Below, in pieces: positions 43,301-55,466 of a DNA stretch of 64,000 bases (position 1 is the first letter of the stretch; each line of letters begins with the position of its first letter). Below the pieces are notes generated by a model. The model had not been told where the DNA came from. It did not search any database and saw only the letters and a program-made list of their open reading frames with translations. This stretch comes from Scilla litardierei. Its lineage: Eukaryota > Streptophyta > Magnoliopsida > Asparagales > Asparagaceae. The position numbers were made by a program, and so were the translations under genes. The stretch is from positions 1 through 64,000 of the forward strand of contig JAULAV010002380.1 in NCBI GenBank assembly GCA_030789695.1. Direction: 5' to 3'.

Positions 43301-45413
43301 TGAATTCAAAATTTCAAATTTTCATTCTAAATTTAAATTGCAACTGCCAATCCAAATAAAAATGCCTATTGCACCTTGAATTTTGTGCGTTTTGTTTTTT
43401 GCATTTCACCATATGCTTATGAGAATGCTGTTTAAAAATTATCAGGCAAGTTGATATTTTTGAATCGAGTATTCCATGAAATATTCCTTGAAATATTTTT
43501 GAATCAAATTGAGTATTCCATGAAATATTTTTGAATCAATTTCATTTTTTATTACTGTAAAATATATGTGACTGAATTTGATATTCACATATTCATCATT
43601 CTCTTCATCATTTTTTGAACTCAATTTTGAAGTGGGATATGCTAAAGTTCAAGTAACTGGATCCTAGCAATATCCTGGGATATGAACAATTGAGTTCAAA
43701 ATTGGGATATGTGAATTGAATTGAATTGGGATAGCAATATCCTGTCAAGTAACAATTTTGAATATGTGAATTGAATTGGGATTTTGTATATGAATTGGAA
43801 TTTTGAATATCAATTTGAATTGTTATATGATATATTCTCAATTTGAATTTTGAATTTGAATTTTAGTTACTTGGACTGGGTAAGCTAAAGTTCAAGTAAA
43901 TTGGATACATGATATCCTAGAGTTCAAAATAGAGTTCATATCCTGGGTATGCACTCAAGATAATTCTCAATTTTCAAGTAACCTCAACTTTAAAAATTTA
44001 ATGTTAATTCTCAAATCAAATCAAATCAAATCCTGGGTATGCACTCAAGATTAACCCATTCTCAATTTGAACTCAAGTTCATATCCCAGGACAAGTTCAA
44101 TTTTGTTATGTTCATACATGATAATTCATATCCCGGGACAGATAACATAACACTCATGAACTGTATGAAAGAGATACAACTTTAAAATCAAGATTGAACT
44201 GAAGTTCAATTTTCAAGTTATACTCAAAATTAAATCAACTTCATATCCTGGGATACAGATAATTCTCTATTTCATGTTAAGTTCAAAATAGAGTTCATAT
44301 CCTGGGTATGCACTCAAGATTGAGATCAACTGAGTTCAAAATTTGCATTTTGAATCAAGTATGTTCACCAAGTGAGTTGTTCACTTTACCAAGTGAATAT
44401 TCTGTTTTCTATTTACATTATATAGGAATTGAAGTCATGATGTATCAAAATATCAAAATACATCAGGATATGTATTTGATATGTCAATAAAAAAATACAC
44501 TGAAAGTTTTAAGATAAACCAATTCATGGCAGTTGCATTAGAATGAAACTTGACTGAAAGTGCAACTGCTATAAACCAAATCAAAAACTTGACTATTGGC
44601 ATTGTTTTTCTCAGTTTATATTGGCATTGTCCAGGATTCAAAAATGGATATTGGCATTAATATCAGTTTATTCATTATTCTCAGTTAATGAATATTGGCA
44701 TTATTTGGGGTTAGTCCAGTTTATATTCTCAGATTGTGTATGAGATTTCTGTGATTTATATTGGCATAGTCTAGGATTAATATTGGCATATTCTAGATTT
44801 TTGTGATTTTTCTTAAGTTAGCTATATCACATAAATATTGGCATAGTCCAGGATTCAAAAATGATTTTGATTAATATTGGCAGATTTATGTTGTGTATAA
44901 GGCCAATATACACAAATCTCATGCACAAATCAGATTTATGTTGTGGGTATTGGCATTATACACAAATCTCAAATATATGCAATGCTAAACTTGATATCCT
45001 GTTAATTATGTTGTGAGTTTGATATTTTGATACCATTCAAAGTGTCCTGAGGATCATAGAAGCAAGGCTAGAATGCAAAAATTCTCAAGTGATCCTAATC
45101 AAATATTCAGATATATGTGTCCTGAGGATTGAGATAATTCAGATATATTCAAAAATTCTCAGGACACATAGAAGTAGCAAAAATTCAAAGATTCTAATGA
45201 ATGTGTAATTTTTTAATGCTAAACTTGATATCATGTTAATTTTGTATTATCATGTACCCAATTGAATTTCAAAATGTTAATTTCAAAAATGAAGAGCTTG
45301 ATTATGTAAATGGGAGTATTTTAATTGAACATATACCATATTCTCAAAATGAACATCTAATATACGCTAATAATGTATTTTAATTGTAATTAGTTTGGGC
45401 TTAATTTGGATAG
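37381..45413. other. 8-kb AT-rich patchwork region, no gene recognised
   Basis: No ORF matches anything I know. The sequence re-uses short words within 0.3-0.7 kb and then changes vocabulary: ATATCCTGA and ATATGCTGATTACATT (38.3-39.0 kb), CATTCAGATAGCCAAAAATT (40.1-40.7), AGTATTAAGAATTTC (41.9-42.4), TTCATATCCTGGGTATGCAC (43.9-44.3), ATTGGCATAGTCCAGGATTC (44.6-44.9). AACAGGACAA or GCAGGACAA recurs from 39.2 to 41.8 kb. It may be part of the Helitron or older flanking DNA; I could not find a Helitron 5' end in it. Confidence 0.6.
37421..38303. repeat. Direct repeat of ~280 bp, offset 607 bp
   Basis: 37,421-~37,700 and 38,028-~38,303 are nearly identical, from CTTAAACCATGCATTTGAAT to ACTGAAAATTTGAGAAAA. 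A third, partial match (AAGCTCACCTCATATA, GATATGCATTC) lies at ~37,930-37,985. Confidence 0.85.
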
Positions 45414-47019
45414 GGCTTTAGCTCAACGCAGTAGGATAGAACGAGAACGTGAACAAGAACAACGTAACATATCTCACGCTCTGCCTTCTGACGGTGTACT
45501 TGATATACCTCACATAACACCAGCCATGACAACTTCTCCGGTTGAACAAGAAGATGATGTCTCGGCCTCGCGTAACGATATGATTTCCGGACAAGTTCCT
45601 GAACCATCTGTCAGGTCATTATCAACCCGACTGTACATAAAACCTTTTCACCAAGCCATGTATTTTAGTAGTGTTTATTTTTGTGTTTAAATTTGGATAG
45701 GGCTTTAGCTCAACGCAAAAGGAGAGAACGAGAACATGAACAACGAAACATATCTCACGATCTGCCTTCTGATGGTGTCCTTGATATACCTCACATAACA
45801 CCAGCCGTGACAACTTCTCCAGTTGAACAAGAAGATGATGTCTCGGCCTCGCGTAATGCTATGATTTCCGGGCAAGTTCCTGGACCATCTGTCAGGTAAT
45901 TATCAACCTGACTGTACATAAAACCTTTTCACCAAGCCATGTATTTTAGTAGTGTTTATTCTTGTGTTTAAATTTGTATAGGGCTTTAGCTCAACGCAAA
46001 AGGAGAGAACGAGAATAGGAAGAACGAAACATATCTCACGCTCTGCCTTCTGACGGTGTCCTTGATATACCTCACATAGCACCAGCCGTGACAACTTCTC
46101 CGGTTGAACAAGAGGATGCTGTCTCGGCCTCGCGTAATGATATGATTTCCGGGCAAGTTTCTGGACCATCTGTCAGGTCATTATCAACCCGACTATACAT
46201 AAAACCTTTTCACCAAGCCATGTATTGTAGTTGTGTTTATTTTTCTGTTTAAATTTGTATAGGGCTTTAGCTCAACGCAAAAGGAGAGAACGAGAACAGG
46301 AACAACGAAACATATCTCACGCTCTGCCTTCTGACGGTGTCCTTGATATACCTCACATAACACCAGCCGTGACAACTTCTCCGGTTGAACAAGAGGATGC
46401 TGTCTCAGCCTCGCGTAATGATATGATTTCCGGGCAAGTTCCTGGACCATCTGTCAGGTCATTATCAACCCGACTGTACATAAAACCTTTTCACCTAGCC
46501 ATGTATTGTAGTTGTGTTTATTTTTCTGTTTAAATTTGTATAGGGCTTTAGCTCAACGCAAAAGGAGAGAACGAGAACAGGAACAACGAAACATATCTCA
46601 TGCTCTGCCTTCTGACGGTGTCCTTGATATACCTCACATAACACCAGCCGTGACAACTTCTCCGGTTGAACAAGAAGATGCTGTCTCGGCCTCGCGTAAC
46701 GATATGATCTCCGGGCAAGTTCCAGGACCATCTGTCAGGTCATTATCAACCCGACTGTACATAAAACCTTTTCACCAAGCCATGTATTTTAGTTCTGTTT
46801 ATTTTTCTGTTTAAATTTGGATAGGGCTTTAGCTCAACGCAAAAGGAGAGAACGAGAACAAATACAAGCAAACACATCTCGATATATGACTCCTACCAGT
46901 GTACTCGACATGCCTCAAAGCACATATGCAGTACCAACTTCTCCCGTTGAACATGTAGATGAGGTCTCAGCCTCGCACAACGCTACGATATGTGCTGAAG
47001 ATGATGAACCATATGCCAG
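45414..47019 (+). repeat. Tandem array of six 65-codon exons, Helitron 5' part
   Basis: Six exon-like units at 45,414-45,614 (201 nt), 45,701-45,895, 45,982-46,176, 46,263-46,457, 46,544-46,738 and 46,825-47,019 (195 nt each); the main Rep exon at 47,095 starts with a seventh. Each is preceded by an AT-rich stretch ending ATAG and followed by CAG|GT. Units 2-5 repeat every 281 bp and are nearly identical; unit 6 is diverged. Each would encode ALAQRKRREREQEQRN followed by an acidic/Ser-rich tail (SPVEQED). All are phase 2-2, so any number can be spliced in or skipped without shifting frame. Unit 3 has a TAG at ~46,015. I found no initiating ATG upstream. Confidence 0.8.
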
Positions 47020-47094
47020 GTTATTATTCATAAGAGCTCCTCTGCTTTAATGTAACTTAATTTTATTTAATTATTATGGTTTTATTTTGGCTAG

Positions 47095-50000
47095 GTGTTT
47101 AGCTCAATGTCAAAGGAGAGAACGAGAAAAAGCTCAACGAAACATATCTCGATATATGACTCCTATCTGTATACCTCAAATAACACCTGGATTAACAACT
47201 TCTCCAGTTGAACAAGAAGACGCTGGCTCTTCCTCGATCTTCCGAAGTCGGTCAACTCAGCATGGCTCTGGTCCACCAACTCTGGTTGATTTTGGTCGGC
47301 ACCATCTTGGATTAATGAACATTCCATGCCCTCATTGTTCAGCCTTACGTCGGTTGGATGAACAGTTGTCGAAGTCAACTTTGAGAACACATCTTTTTGG
47401 AACATGTTGTTTGCAAGGAAAAGTAAAATTGCCGAAACTTAATGAACCCCCTCCATCACTTAGAGAATTATATGATGGTGACAGTGAGGCATCAAAATCA
47501 TTTCGAATGTATACTCGGGAGTATAATGCAGCTAATGCATTTACCAGCCTTGGTGTGACAATGGATCAAAGATTGATTGCTGGCAGGGGCCCGAACATAT
47601 TTACAATTCATGGAGAATTACGCCATCGAACAGGATCACTTCTGCCCCAACCGGATCAAACAGCAAGTTATTTTCAACTTTACATATATGATCCGGATTC
47701 TGCTATGGAGTTCCGAAGTAATAGAAATCCACATTTGAGCAAGGATGTCTTAAAAATTATTCAAAATTGTTTATCGGGCATAAATCCATTCATCAAACTA
47801 TATTGTCAGGCGTATTCTGTTTTATCTCAAGCAGATTCATGTGGTCATGATCTTCCTGTATATCTGCATTACAATTCAAACAAGGATCGTCGCCGTTATA
47901 ACCTACCAACCGTAGATGAGATTGCGGTTATTTTACCTGGCGATGGCTATCGACCTTCCGGGATGCGAGATATAGTTTTACATCTTCGAGGAAATCATCA
48001 ATTAAAGAAAATCAATGAGACTCATCCTACATACTTACCATTACACTACGTCTTATTATTTCCTGATGGTCAGCTTGGATGGGAACCTGAGTTGAAGCAG
48101 TGGGATCCAGTTCAAAACATAGCATCAAGTAGACGCCTGACTATGTGTGAGTTTTATAGCTACCGTCTGTTTGAAATACAGAACGAGTATTCTTCAATTT
48201 TGAGAGCGGGAAAGTTATTCCAGGAGTTCATAGTTGATGCTTGGGCAGCAATTGAGCAACATCGTTTGACATTCATCAAACTTAATCAACGAAAACTCCG
48301 CTCAGAGCTCTATCAGGGTCTTGCAGATATCGATGCATATGCCAGATGCGACCAAATTGGACAGCGCATGATACTTCCTTCCTCTTTCACTGGCAGTGCA
48401 CGTCACATGTTTGAAATATTTCAAGACTCGATGGCTATCACACGTTATAACCAGCACCCGGATATTTTTCTTACCATGACTGCAAATCCAAAGTGGCCAG
48501 AAATTACTTCGGCTCTACTGCCCAATCAAAAGGCTACCGACCGTCCAGATTTAGTCGCACGTGTATTTGAGTTAAAAAGAAAGGCTTTGATGAAGGAGAT
48601 TGATGGCAATAATGTATTTGGAAAGAAAGTAGCACATGTATTTACAATTGAATTTCAGAAACGGGGTCTTCCACATATGCATGCTCTTTTCTTTCTTCGT
48701 GGACCCGATAAGATTCATACATGTGATCAAGTGGATAGAATTGTATGTGCTGAATTTCCTGATCCTGCTCAAGATCCTGCATTATTCGATACTGTGTCAA
48801 AATGTATGGTACATGGACCATGTGGTGCTCGGAATCCAAATGCCTCATGCATGGAAAATGGTAAGTGTACTAAGAAATACCCTCGAAATTATGCAGATGC
48901 AACAACCTTGGATCGTGATGGATATCCTATTTACCGTCGTTGTAGTAATGGGCATCTATATACTGTGAGGGGGCATCAGGTTGATAACCGCGATGTTGTA
49001 CCGCACAACAGGTATCTCTCAAGGCGCTTTAATTCCCACATTAATGTCGAAGTTTGTGCCGGGGTAAGATGTGTGAAGTACATTCATAAGTATATTTATA
49101 AAGGTCATGATCGGACCACAATGGTATTGGGCGCAGTAAATGAGATCCAACAATACCTTGATGCAAGATATATTGGACCACCTGAGGCTGCCTGGCGAAT
49201 ATTCGAGCATCCTTTGCATCAAGAGATTCCGTCAGTTCAAAGATTGATACTTCATTTACCAGGGCAACACCGTGTTATTTTTGATCCAGATGAAGATGTA
49301 GATGCAATAAGGTCTAGGGCTGAAAATGATAAGACAACTTTGACTGAATTTTTTATATGTTGTGCTTTACATGAGTCTGCGCATGATCTCACATATCAAG
49401 AATTTCCCCAAAAGTTTATTTGGCATTCGTCAACAAAGGTCTGGACTCCAAGACAATCTGGATATGCCATTGGCAGAATGTATTTTGCCTCCCCTAATTC
49501 TGGTGAGAGATTTTATCTACGGTTGCTACTAACAGTTGTTAAAGGGCCAACATCGTGGGAAAATTTACGCACATTCAATTCGATCGAGTACCCTACATTC
49601 AAAGCAACATGTATTGCAAGAGGTCTTCTTGAAGATGATTCCGAGTGGAGACAATGTCTTGCCGAGGCTTCAATTATGAAAACAGGATATCAATTACGAA
49701 GACTGTTTTGTATTATTCTTATCGAATGTGTGCCGATCGACCCCCTTGCATTATGGAATGAATTTTCAATGCACATTTGCGATGATCTTCCACATAAATT
49801 GCAAACTTTATTTGCAATTTCTACCCCAACTCAGGGCCAACTTGAAGATTATGGATTATTCCTTATCAATGAATTGCTTGAGGAGTACGGTAAGTGTCTA
49901 TCCGACTTTCCACCAATGCCACTTTCTGCTGGAGATTGGAATGAAATTGTTGGCAATAGATTGTTGCATGAACATCAGGAACTTATAAATAAAGCGAAAC

Positions 50001-51484
50001 AATTGGATGCACAAAAAGACATTGATTGCCTCAATGATGCACAACGCAATGCTTATTCAGCAATTACTTCATCAGTATTTGAAAATAAAGGTACTACATT
50101 CTTCTTGAGCGGTGGTGCTGGAACTGGAAAGACTTTTTTGTACAATGCAATAGCAACAATGTTGCGTAGTCTTGGAAATATAGTTATCACCGTCACGTCT
50201 TCCGGTATTGCATCATTGCTACTTAGCGGAGGTCGGACTGCACATTCCACATTTCGTATTCCGTTAGATGTGCATGATACTTCAATTTGTAATTTTAGCA
50301 AGCAATCCATGCAAGCTCAATTGTTCAGAAAAGCAAAACTTATAATATGGGATGAAGTACCTATGCAACATCGGCACTGTGTTGAGGCAGTGGATCGATC
50401 GTTACAAGATATGTGTGATAACCCCAGAGCATTTGGTGGTATTACTGTTGTTCTTGGTGGGGATTTCCGACAAATCTTGCCCGTCATACCAAAGGGGGTT
50501 CGAGAAGAAATTGTTGGTGCCTCATTGAGACGATCTTTATTATGGTGCTCTGTACAAGTTTTGATTTTGGATCAAAATATGCGGTTAAATAACTCATCGG
50601 TTGAGAATGCAAATTTTGCAAAATTTATTTTGGAGGTATTTTATTTCATGCCTAATTTAATTTTACTTACTATTTTTATCTTAGCCATTCCTTCACTAAA
50701 ATTATATCTATATGTATTAGGTTGGGACAAATCCTACAGAAGTGGTAGAACTTCCTTCTAACATATTCAAGTGCAAGTATTTAAACGAGTTAATACTTCG
50801 AATTTATCCGCAGCTTGATATTGAGGGTGCCGTGACTTCGGCATACCTTACTGAACGAATAATTCTTTCTGCACAGAATGATGATGTTACTTTTATAAAT
50901 GCTGCTGCATTAAACATTTTTCCGGGACAGAAGATTACGTATCAAGCTGCAGACAGTTTTTCTGAAAATGATGAAACCGATCCAACCATTATGAATAGAT
51001 ATCCAACTGAGTACATAAACTCTTTGGATCCTCCTGGGTTGCCACAATTTACACTTGAGCTTAAGGTTGGTTGTCCTATTATTTTATTACGAAATATTGC
51101 ACCAAAAGACGGGCTCTGCAATGGCACTCGATTGATGGTTGTCAGATGTGCATCACGTGTCATTGAAGCTCAAATTTTAAATGGGGATAAGCCGGTTGTT
51201 TTGTGTTTATTCCAAGAATATCTTTGTCACCATCGGCTACAGAATTACCTTTTCATATGACAAGAAGGCAGTTTCCTGTCCGTGTGACATATGCTATGAC
51301 GATTAATAAAGCCCAAGGACAATCTGTAAAATTCGTTGGAGTTGATTTGCGGACCCCAGTTTTCAGTCATGGACATCTTTATGTTGCACTTTCAAGGTGC
51401 ACATCTTTTGATCGTGTATGTGTCCTTCTTCAGCCCAACATAAATAACACAGTAAACATCGTTTACCCAGAAGTTCTGTTATGA
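47095..51484 (+). pseudogene. Helitron Rep-helicase (RepHel), one frameshift
   Basis: Main exon 47,095-50,635; an 85-nt GT-AG intron (50,636-50,720) separates the last exon. Numbering from 47,087: Cys-rich CPHC...FGTCC near 80-110; [17 protein letters not shown] near 465; HUH motif PHMHALFF (His 530, 532); paired tyrosines in YIHKY (665, 669) for nicking and strand transfer; Walker A GGAGTGKT at 1009-1016; DE at 1089-1090; GGDFRQ at 1124. The exon after the intron carries TINKAQGQS and VALSRCTS. A single-base loss near 51,190 (by comparison with the continuing homology) shifts the frame before those last motifs. Otherwise it is full length. It would cut and copy the element by rolling-circle replication. 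Confidence 0.92.
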
Positions 51485-51641
51485 TTTCCAATGTATGATA
51501 AAAATTGTATGTAAGTTTTTTAACTCTCTTTCTTTACATTGTTTTATTTATATTATTTGTTTAAATGATCTTTTAAAAAATTATTATCGATTGTTGTCTA
51601 ACATGCAGGTATAGCATTATCATACGTTACCAAGCTCTAAA

Positions 51642-52407
51642 ATGTGGACCCACATTACCATATATGGCAGGGTAAGAAATTTTTTCCTTTACTACATTTC
51701 ATTGCATGACTTAATTGTTTTCGGTATGCATTGTTTGATAAAATATGGTTTGTATTTTTATATAGATAGATGATGATGCAGATTTGGCAAAAACTGTAAG
51801 TTTCTTATCATAATTCTACATTATATTTTTAATATACTATGTTTGCATTAACATTTTTCTTCTCACAGGTTCTGTTACTTCAAAATAATCACATAAATGT
51901 CAGGCTACGGGGTTATATCGGATTTTGTTTTGATAAGGTATGCATACCGTTACAAACATTCCCATTTTGAAATTAAAAATTATTGACTGTTTATTATTAT
52001 TATTATTTCCAGCAAATTGCTAAAAGAACTTTACAAGCAACGGCGACGAGTCACATTGAAGACAAAGCAATCGTCTTTTCCGAGGTAATATAAAAATCTT
52101 AGATTTTGTTTTTCAAAATATCCTCTTCATTGACCATCCAAATACCTTTTTTGTTATAGAAGTGGAAGATGGTTCTTGCCGAGCTTGCTTGGTTCCAGAA
52201 AGCACGACATCCACCACTCCAACGAAAAAAGGTAAATAAATGTATAAATTTAAAATTTTCCATATTTTCAAATATTTATTAATTTTTCTAGGAATTTTAT
52301 GTTCTTAATTTATCTAGGTTATTGCTCATCCCATTAACTCTCCACTTTGGATTGAGCTTGACACATCATCTTTTTATAATGTGATGATGAAAAGGTTTTC
52401 TGCTTAA
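51642..52407 (+). CDS. Small six-exon gene of unknown identity
   Basis: I do not recognise it. Exons 51,642-51,671, 51,766-51,795, 51,869-51,937, 52,013-52,084, 52,160-52,231 and 52,318-52,407 (TAA) join in one frame of about 120 codons starting MWTHITIYGR. All five introns are phase 0, begin GT (GTAAG, GTAAGT, GTATGC, GTAATA, GTAAAT), end AG and are 73-94 nt, the usual short plant size. Exon pieces include VRLRGYIGFCFDK, KWKMVLAELAWFQKAR and NSPLWIELDTSSFY. An in-frame TAG at 51,612 precedes the ATG. A further GT-AG pair in the 3' UTR (52,419-52,507) fits. It may be a Helitron-encoded extra gene or a captured host gene; it lies 158 bp after RepHel on the same strand. Confidence 0.5.
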
Positions 52408-52942
52408 ACACGATGAAGGTAATAAAAGTGAGTTGTACAAAGTAATTAGATATTTCTTCGTTTCTAATTTTTCTATTCTAAGCTATGATTTTATTTTTAA
52501 TTTTCAGGACACACGGCCCTAGCTTCAGATGTAAATTTTGTTGGTTTTAAATGCCGGTGTGAGAGATGGTGTTTTTGAAATTGGACTGCATGGTTGTTCA
52601 ATCCAAAATGTATTTTTGTGTATATTTGTTCATAGTTAAGGGTTTTTTCTTTTGGCATATAGTTTAGGTTGTGTGATAGTATTATAAGTCGATGTAAAAA
52701 TATGTTGCCTTAAGTAATATTTTGGTTGAAACTATGATTTGGGGAAAACTCCCTTCAAAAAATCCATGCAAAAAGTTTGTGCGGTCTTTTGGATTTTTAT
52801 TTCCTTCTTTATTTCATTTGGGAAGTTATGCCGATCTAATTTTTGTGGATTTTAGTGTCCGTATTTTTTGTTGGTTTTGATGGTTCATTTGCAGGTTTAC
52901 AAGGAGACTTTGTGAATTTTATTTGAGTTGTTGGGTTTTCCC
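52408..52942 (+). other. AT-rich spacer after the small gene
   Basis: It contains a candidate 3' UTR intron (52,419-52,507) and T-rich sequence. No coding match seen. Confidence 0.4.
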
Positions 52943-53027
52943 ATGCGAGGTCCCCATGAGCCATCTACCCCTCTTTTGGACATAGTCAATTACCCTGTCC
53001 ACATGAAGAATCTATATACTCATGTAC

Positions 53028-53119
<92 letters not shown>

Positions 53120-53332
53120 GTGAGCTGGTAGGCTCGCTAATGGGATTGTTTTTCTGCTGGATTTGGTCAGGATTTGGAGCAATTAGCGTCAGAATTGAGG
53201 CTAGACATAGTTCACTCTGTATTGAAAACTGGAGGACATTTGAGTGCTAGCCTGGGGGTTGTGGAGTTAGCTGTTGCTCTTCATCATGGGTTCAACACTC
53301 CTGAGGACAAGATCATATGGGATGTTGGCCAT
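52943..53332 (+). pseudogene. DXS gene fragment captured by Helitron
   Basis: Two exons match 1-deoxy-D-xylulose-5-phosphate synthase, the first enzyme of the plastid MEP isoprenoid pathway. Exon 52,943-53,023 has PSTPLLDIVNYPVHMKNL; exon 53,171-~53,332 has [36 protein letters not shown] and the thiamine-binding-side [13 protein letters not shown]. The intron (GTACTT...TCAG) is mostly a CT microsatellite and is phase 0 on both sides. Homology stops just after WDVGH. This is less than a tenth of the ~700-residue enzyme and could not function. Confidence 0.88.
53031..53116. repeat. (CT)43 microsatellite
   Basis: 86 bp of uninterrupted CT in the intron of the DXS fragment. Confidence 0.97.
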
Positions 53333-53484
53333 CTGATCAGGAGAAAAAGAGGTGGAAAATTGAGATTGTTAATGATGTTTTTAGCATGGATTGATTTTGT
53401 TTATGATCGTATTGATGTGGGGTTTTGAATCTGGGTTTTAGGATTTTTGTTTCATTTGACTGTGATTGAATCAGAATAGACACC

Positions 53485-53574
53485 ATGGTGATTGAGAAGC
53501 ATGGCATCAAAGTCGAAAGGAACCCACTAGAGTCCAAGCTATTTAGTTATTCTGTTCGAAGTTGGCATGAGTGA
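53485..53574 (+). pseudogene. Cupin_3 (RmlC-like) gene 5' fragment
   Basis: ATG at 53,485 starts MVIEKHGIKVERNPLESKL, resembling the N-terminus of small plant RmlC-like cupin (DUF861/Cupin_3) proteins, where GIK-x-E-x-NPPESKL is typical. It continues VRSWHE and stops at TGA 53,572-53,574. The cupin barrel is absent, so this is only the first exon. The match is short, and the assignment rests on that one conserved segment. Confidence 0.5.
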
Positions 53575-54594
53575 GGATATCAGTGATGTATGAATTTGGC
53601 ATAAATGAGTTATTGACCCTCTTGATCATTTTATATCATCGATGCAATAAAGTTCTTTTTGAACTATTCAATGTTCCCCATTGAACAAGTGGTTATTTGT
53701 TCGTCTACAATATGGTTGCTGATGTCCACCGAACCCTGCTTTATGTAGGCATATTTTTGTACCATGCAGATAAGAAGAGCCCAAATGAAAAGTTGTGGTG
53801 TGTATGAAAACTATTTTCTCTAATTGAAAACTACATATCACATTATCCTTTAGAAATTATAGGTGTATCTACAGATTGGATCATGGAGCCACATCATTTT
53901 GTTGGGACTTATAACTCTGGTTTGTGTGCCTTATGTGACTATTTTATATGAGGTTTTCCATATTTCATTCTTAATTGAACAAGCAGGATGTCAAGCTTTT
54001 ACAGGAAAGCAACGGGTATGAGAATTGTTTGTTTCTCTTTTACAGGAAAGCAACTGGTCTCACCACTGCTTACAAGTTTGAACTCCCTAATTATGTCAGC
54101 TTTGAATGTTTTAGAAATTTAGGGAACATAAATTGAATCTTATTAAACAATTTGAATAGAACATAAACCGATTCCCATAACCCTCTAAATTTGAGTTCTT
54201 CACACAAAACTGTGAATTATTGATTCCCATGATCTAAAATCTTTCGTTTTTTGGGTGTCTTCTTTGCTTTTTTGCCCTGCTAAATTGATGAGTTTAAATT
54301 GTAGAGTTGATTAAATCAGTTAACTAGGAGTATGAATTTTATACTTCTTTGAAATGAATCCTGTTTGATTTGTTAAGTTATATTTGTACTTGGGTTTAAT
54401 GTGTTAATTGATTAATTATGTTATTTTTCTCTGTTTTCCTCCCTTCCGTTTCTATAATTATTAGTTTGTGCATGCCTATGGTGGTCATCCCATTCACTCT
54501 GCGGCTCAACACCTGTTCATACACCAAAATAAGCTAAACCTCTTTGCAATGCTTAGCCTTTGAATTGCCATATGTTACAACTTAGAGACTTTAC
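53575..54594. other. Helitron interior, no gene recognised
   Basis: AT-rich. TTTTACAGGAAAGCAAC occurs twice (~53,998 and ~54,040), each looking like an intron end plus exon start. A short open stretch near 54,463 (CATGCCTATGGTGGTCATCC) could be another captured exon, but I cannot name it. Confidence 0.35.
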
Positions 54595-54742
54595 CTGTAC
54601 AAAAATACCCATAATAGTTGGCAGCAGGATAGTATAACCATTGGTCATATATAACCTCATGAGCCAGTTCATTGCTCATATAATCAACCCCCTCTGAAGG
54701 TTGTTGTAATGTTATTTGAGGGTTTGGACCAATACCAGGCAT
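54595..54742 (-). pseudogene. Captured exon, Tyr-rich, possibly YTH (ECT) type
   Basis: On the minus strand a 148-nt open segment is bounded by TTTACAG|ATGCC at 54,742 and GTACAG|GTAAAG at 54,595, clean plant splice sites. It encodes MPGIGPNPQITLQQPSEG and ends WLYYPAANYYGYFCTG. Such a Tyr-rich segment is reminiscent of the region before the YTH domain in plant ECT m6A readers, but no YTH domain is present and the naming is tentative. Confidence 0.35.
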
Positions 54743-55089
54743 CTGTAAACAAAATGAGGAGAAAGACACTACATTTGAGTTTCATGACGTAAATTATAGA
54801 CAGTAATGCTTTCAGCAATGACAGATTGTGTTTTGTGGGCTTCACAAAGTAAAACATATAATATGATCCAGTGAAATATGCAATTATGCATATTACTGTA
54901 ATCCGTTAACATGATTAGTTTCATCCATAACTGAATACTCAAGGAATTTTGAAAGATTAATACAAACGCAAGTCTTATAGGAACATGTAATCAAAAATTG
55001 CTAGATACCAAATGCATACAATGTAGGTTTTTGTAAGTCCATTTCAACACCCGTATACATTGCTAGAGAAATAAAACTCTCATACTCAA

Positions 55090-55466
55090 AGAGCATTCAA
55101 ATTTGCCCAATTCCCAAGAAATTCTGGTATTTTTCCTGAGAAGTTACTGTCTGATGCCCATCTAGATATTTATTAAACATAAGCTGCTTGCACATTTGGT
55201 GACATTAACATTTTGAAATGCAATATGCATGACTTCCAAGGTTGTCATTTTATTAAGATTTGAAAGCGTTGGTGGTAATTCACCACCTAGCCCACTACTA
55301 TCAATGTATCTGTTAAGAAATGAGATTTAGAATGAGAGTGAGCTAAAGAACATACATACATACATACATATACTGAAAGTGATAGAAACTTAACAGCTGT
55401 TCTAAATTACTCAAGTTCTTAATCTCAAGAGGCAGTGAACCACTAAAATTATTTGTTCCCATTGCC
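55090..55466 (-). pseudogene. LRR receptor-like kinase fragment (three LRR exons)
   Basis: Three minus-strand segments at 55,466-55,395 (72 nt), ~55,309-55,238 and ~55,161-55,090 each encode one leucine-rich repeat: MGTNNFSGSLPLEIKNLSNLEQL, then IDSSGLGGELPPTLSNLNKM, then WASDSNFSGKIPEFLGNW. The order and wording match the ectodomain of LRR-VIII receptor kinases (At1g56140 type with malectin domain), in which 72-nt LRR exons are usual. Introns with CTGCAAAA, CTGTTAAG and CTAGATA acceptors (plus-strand view) remain. No kinase domain is present. Confidence 0.82.

Noticed and set aside
48572..49222. Short ORFs in other frames within RepHel
   Set aside because: Shadows of the long RepHel frame with HUH and helicase motifs.
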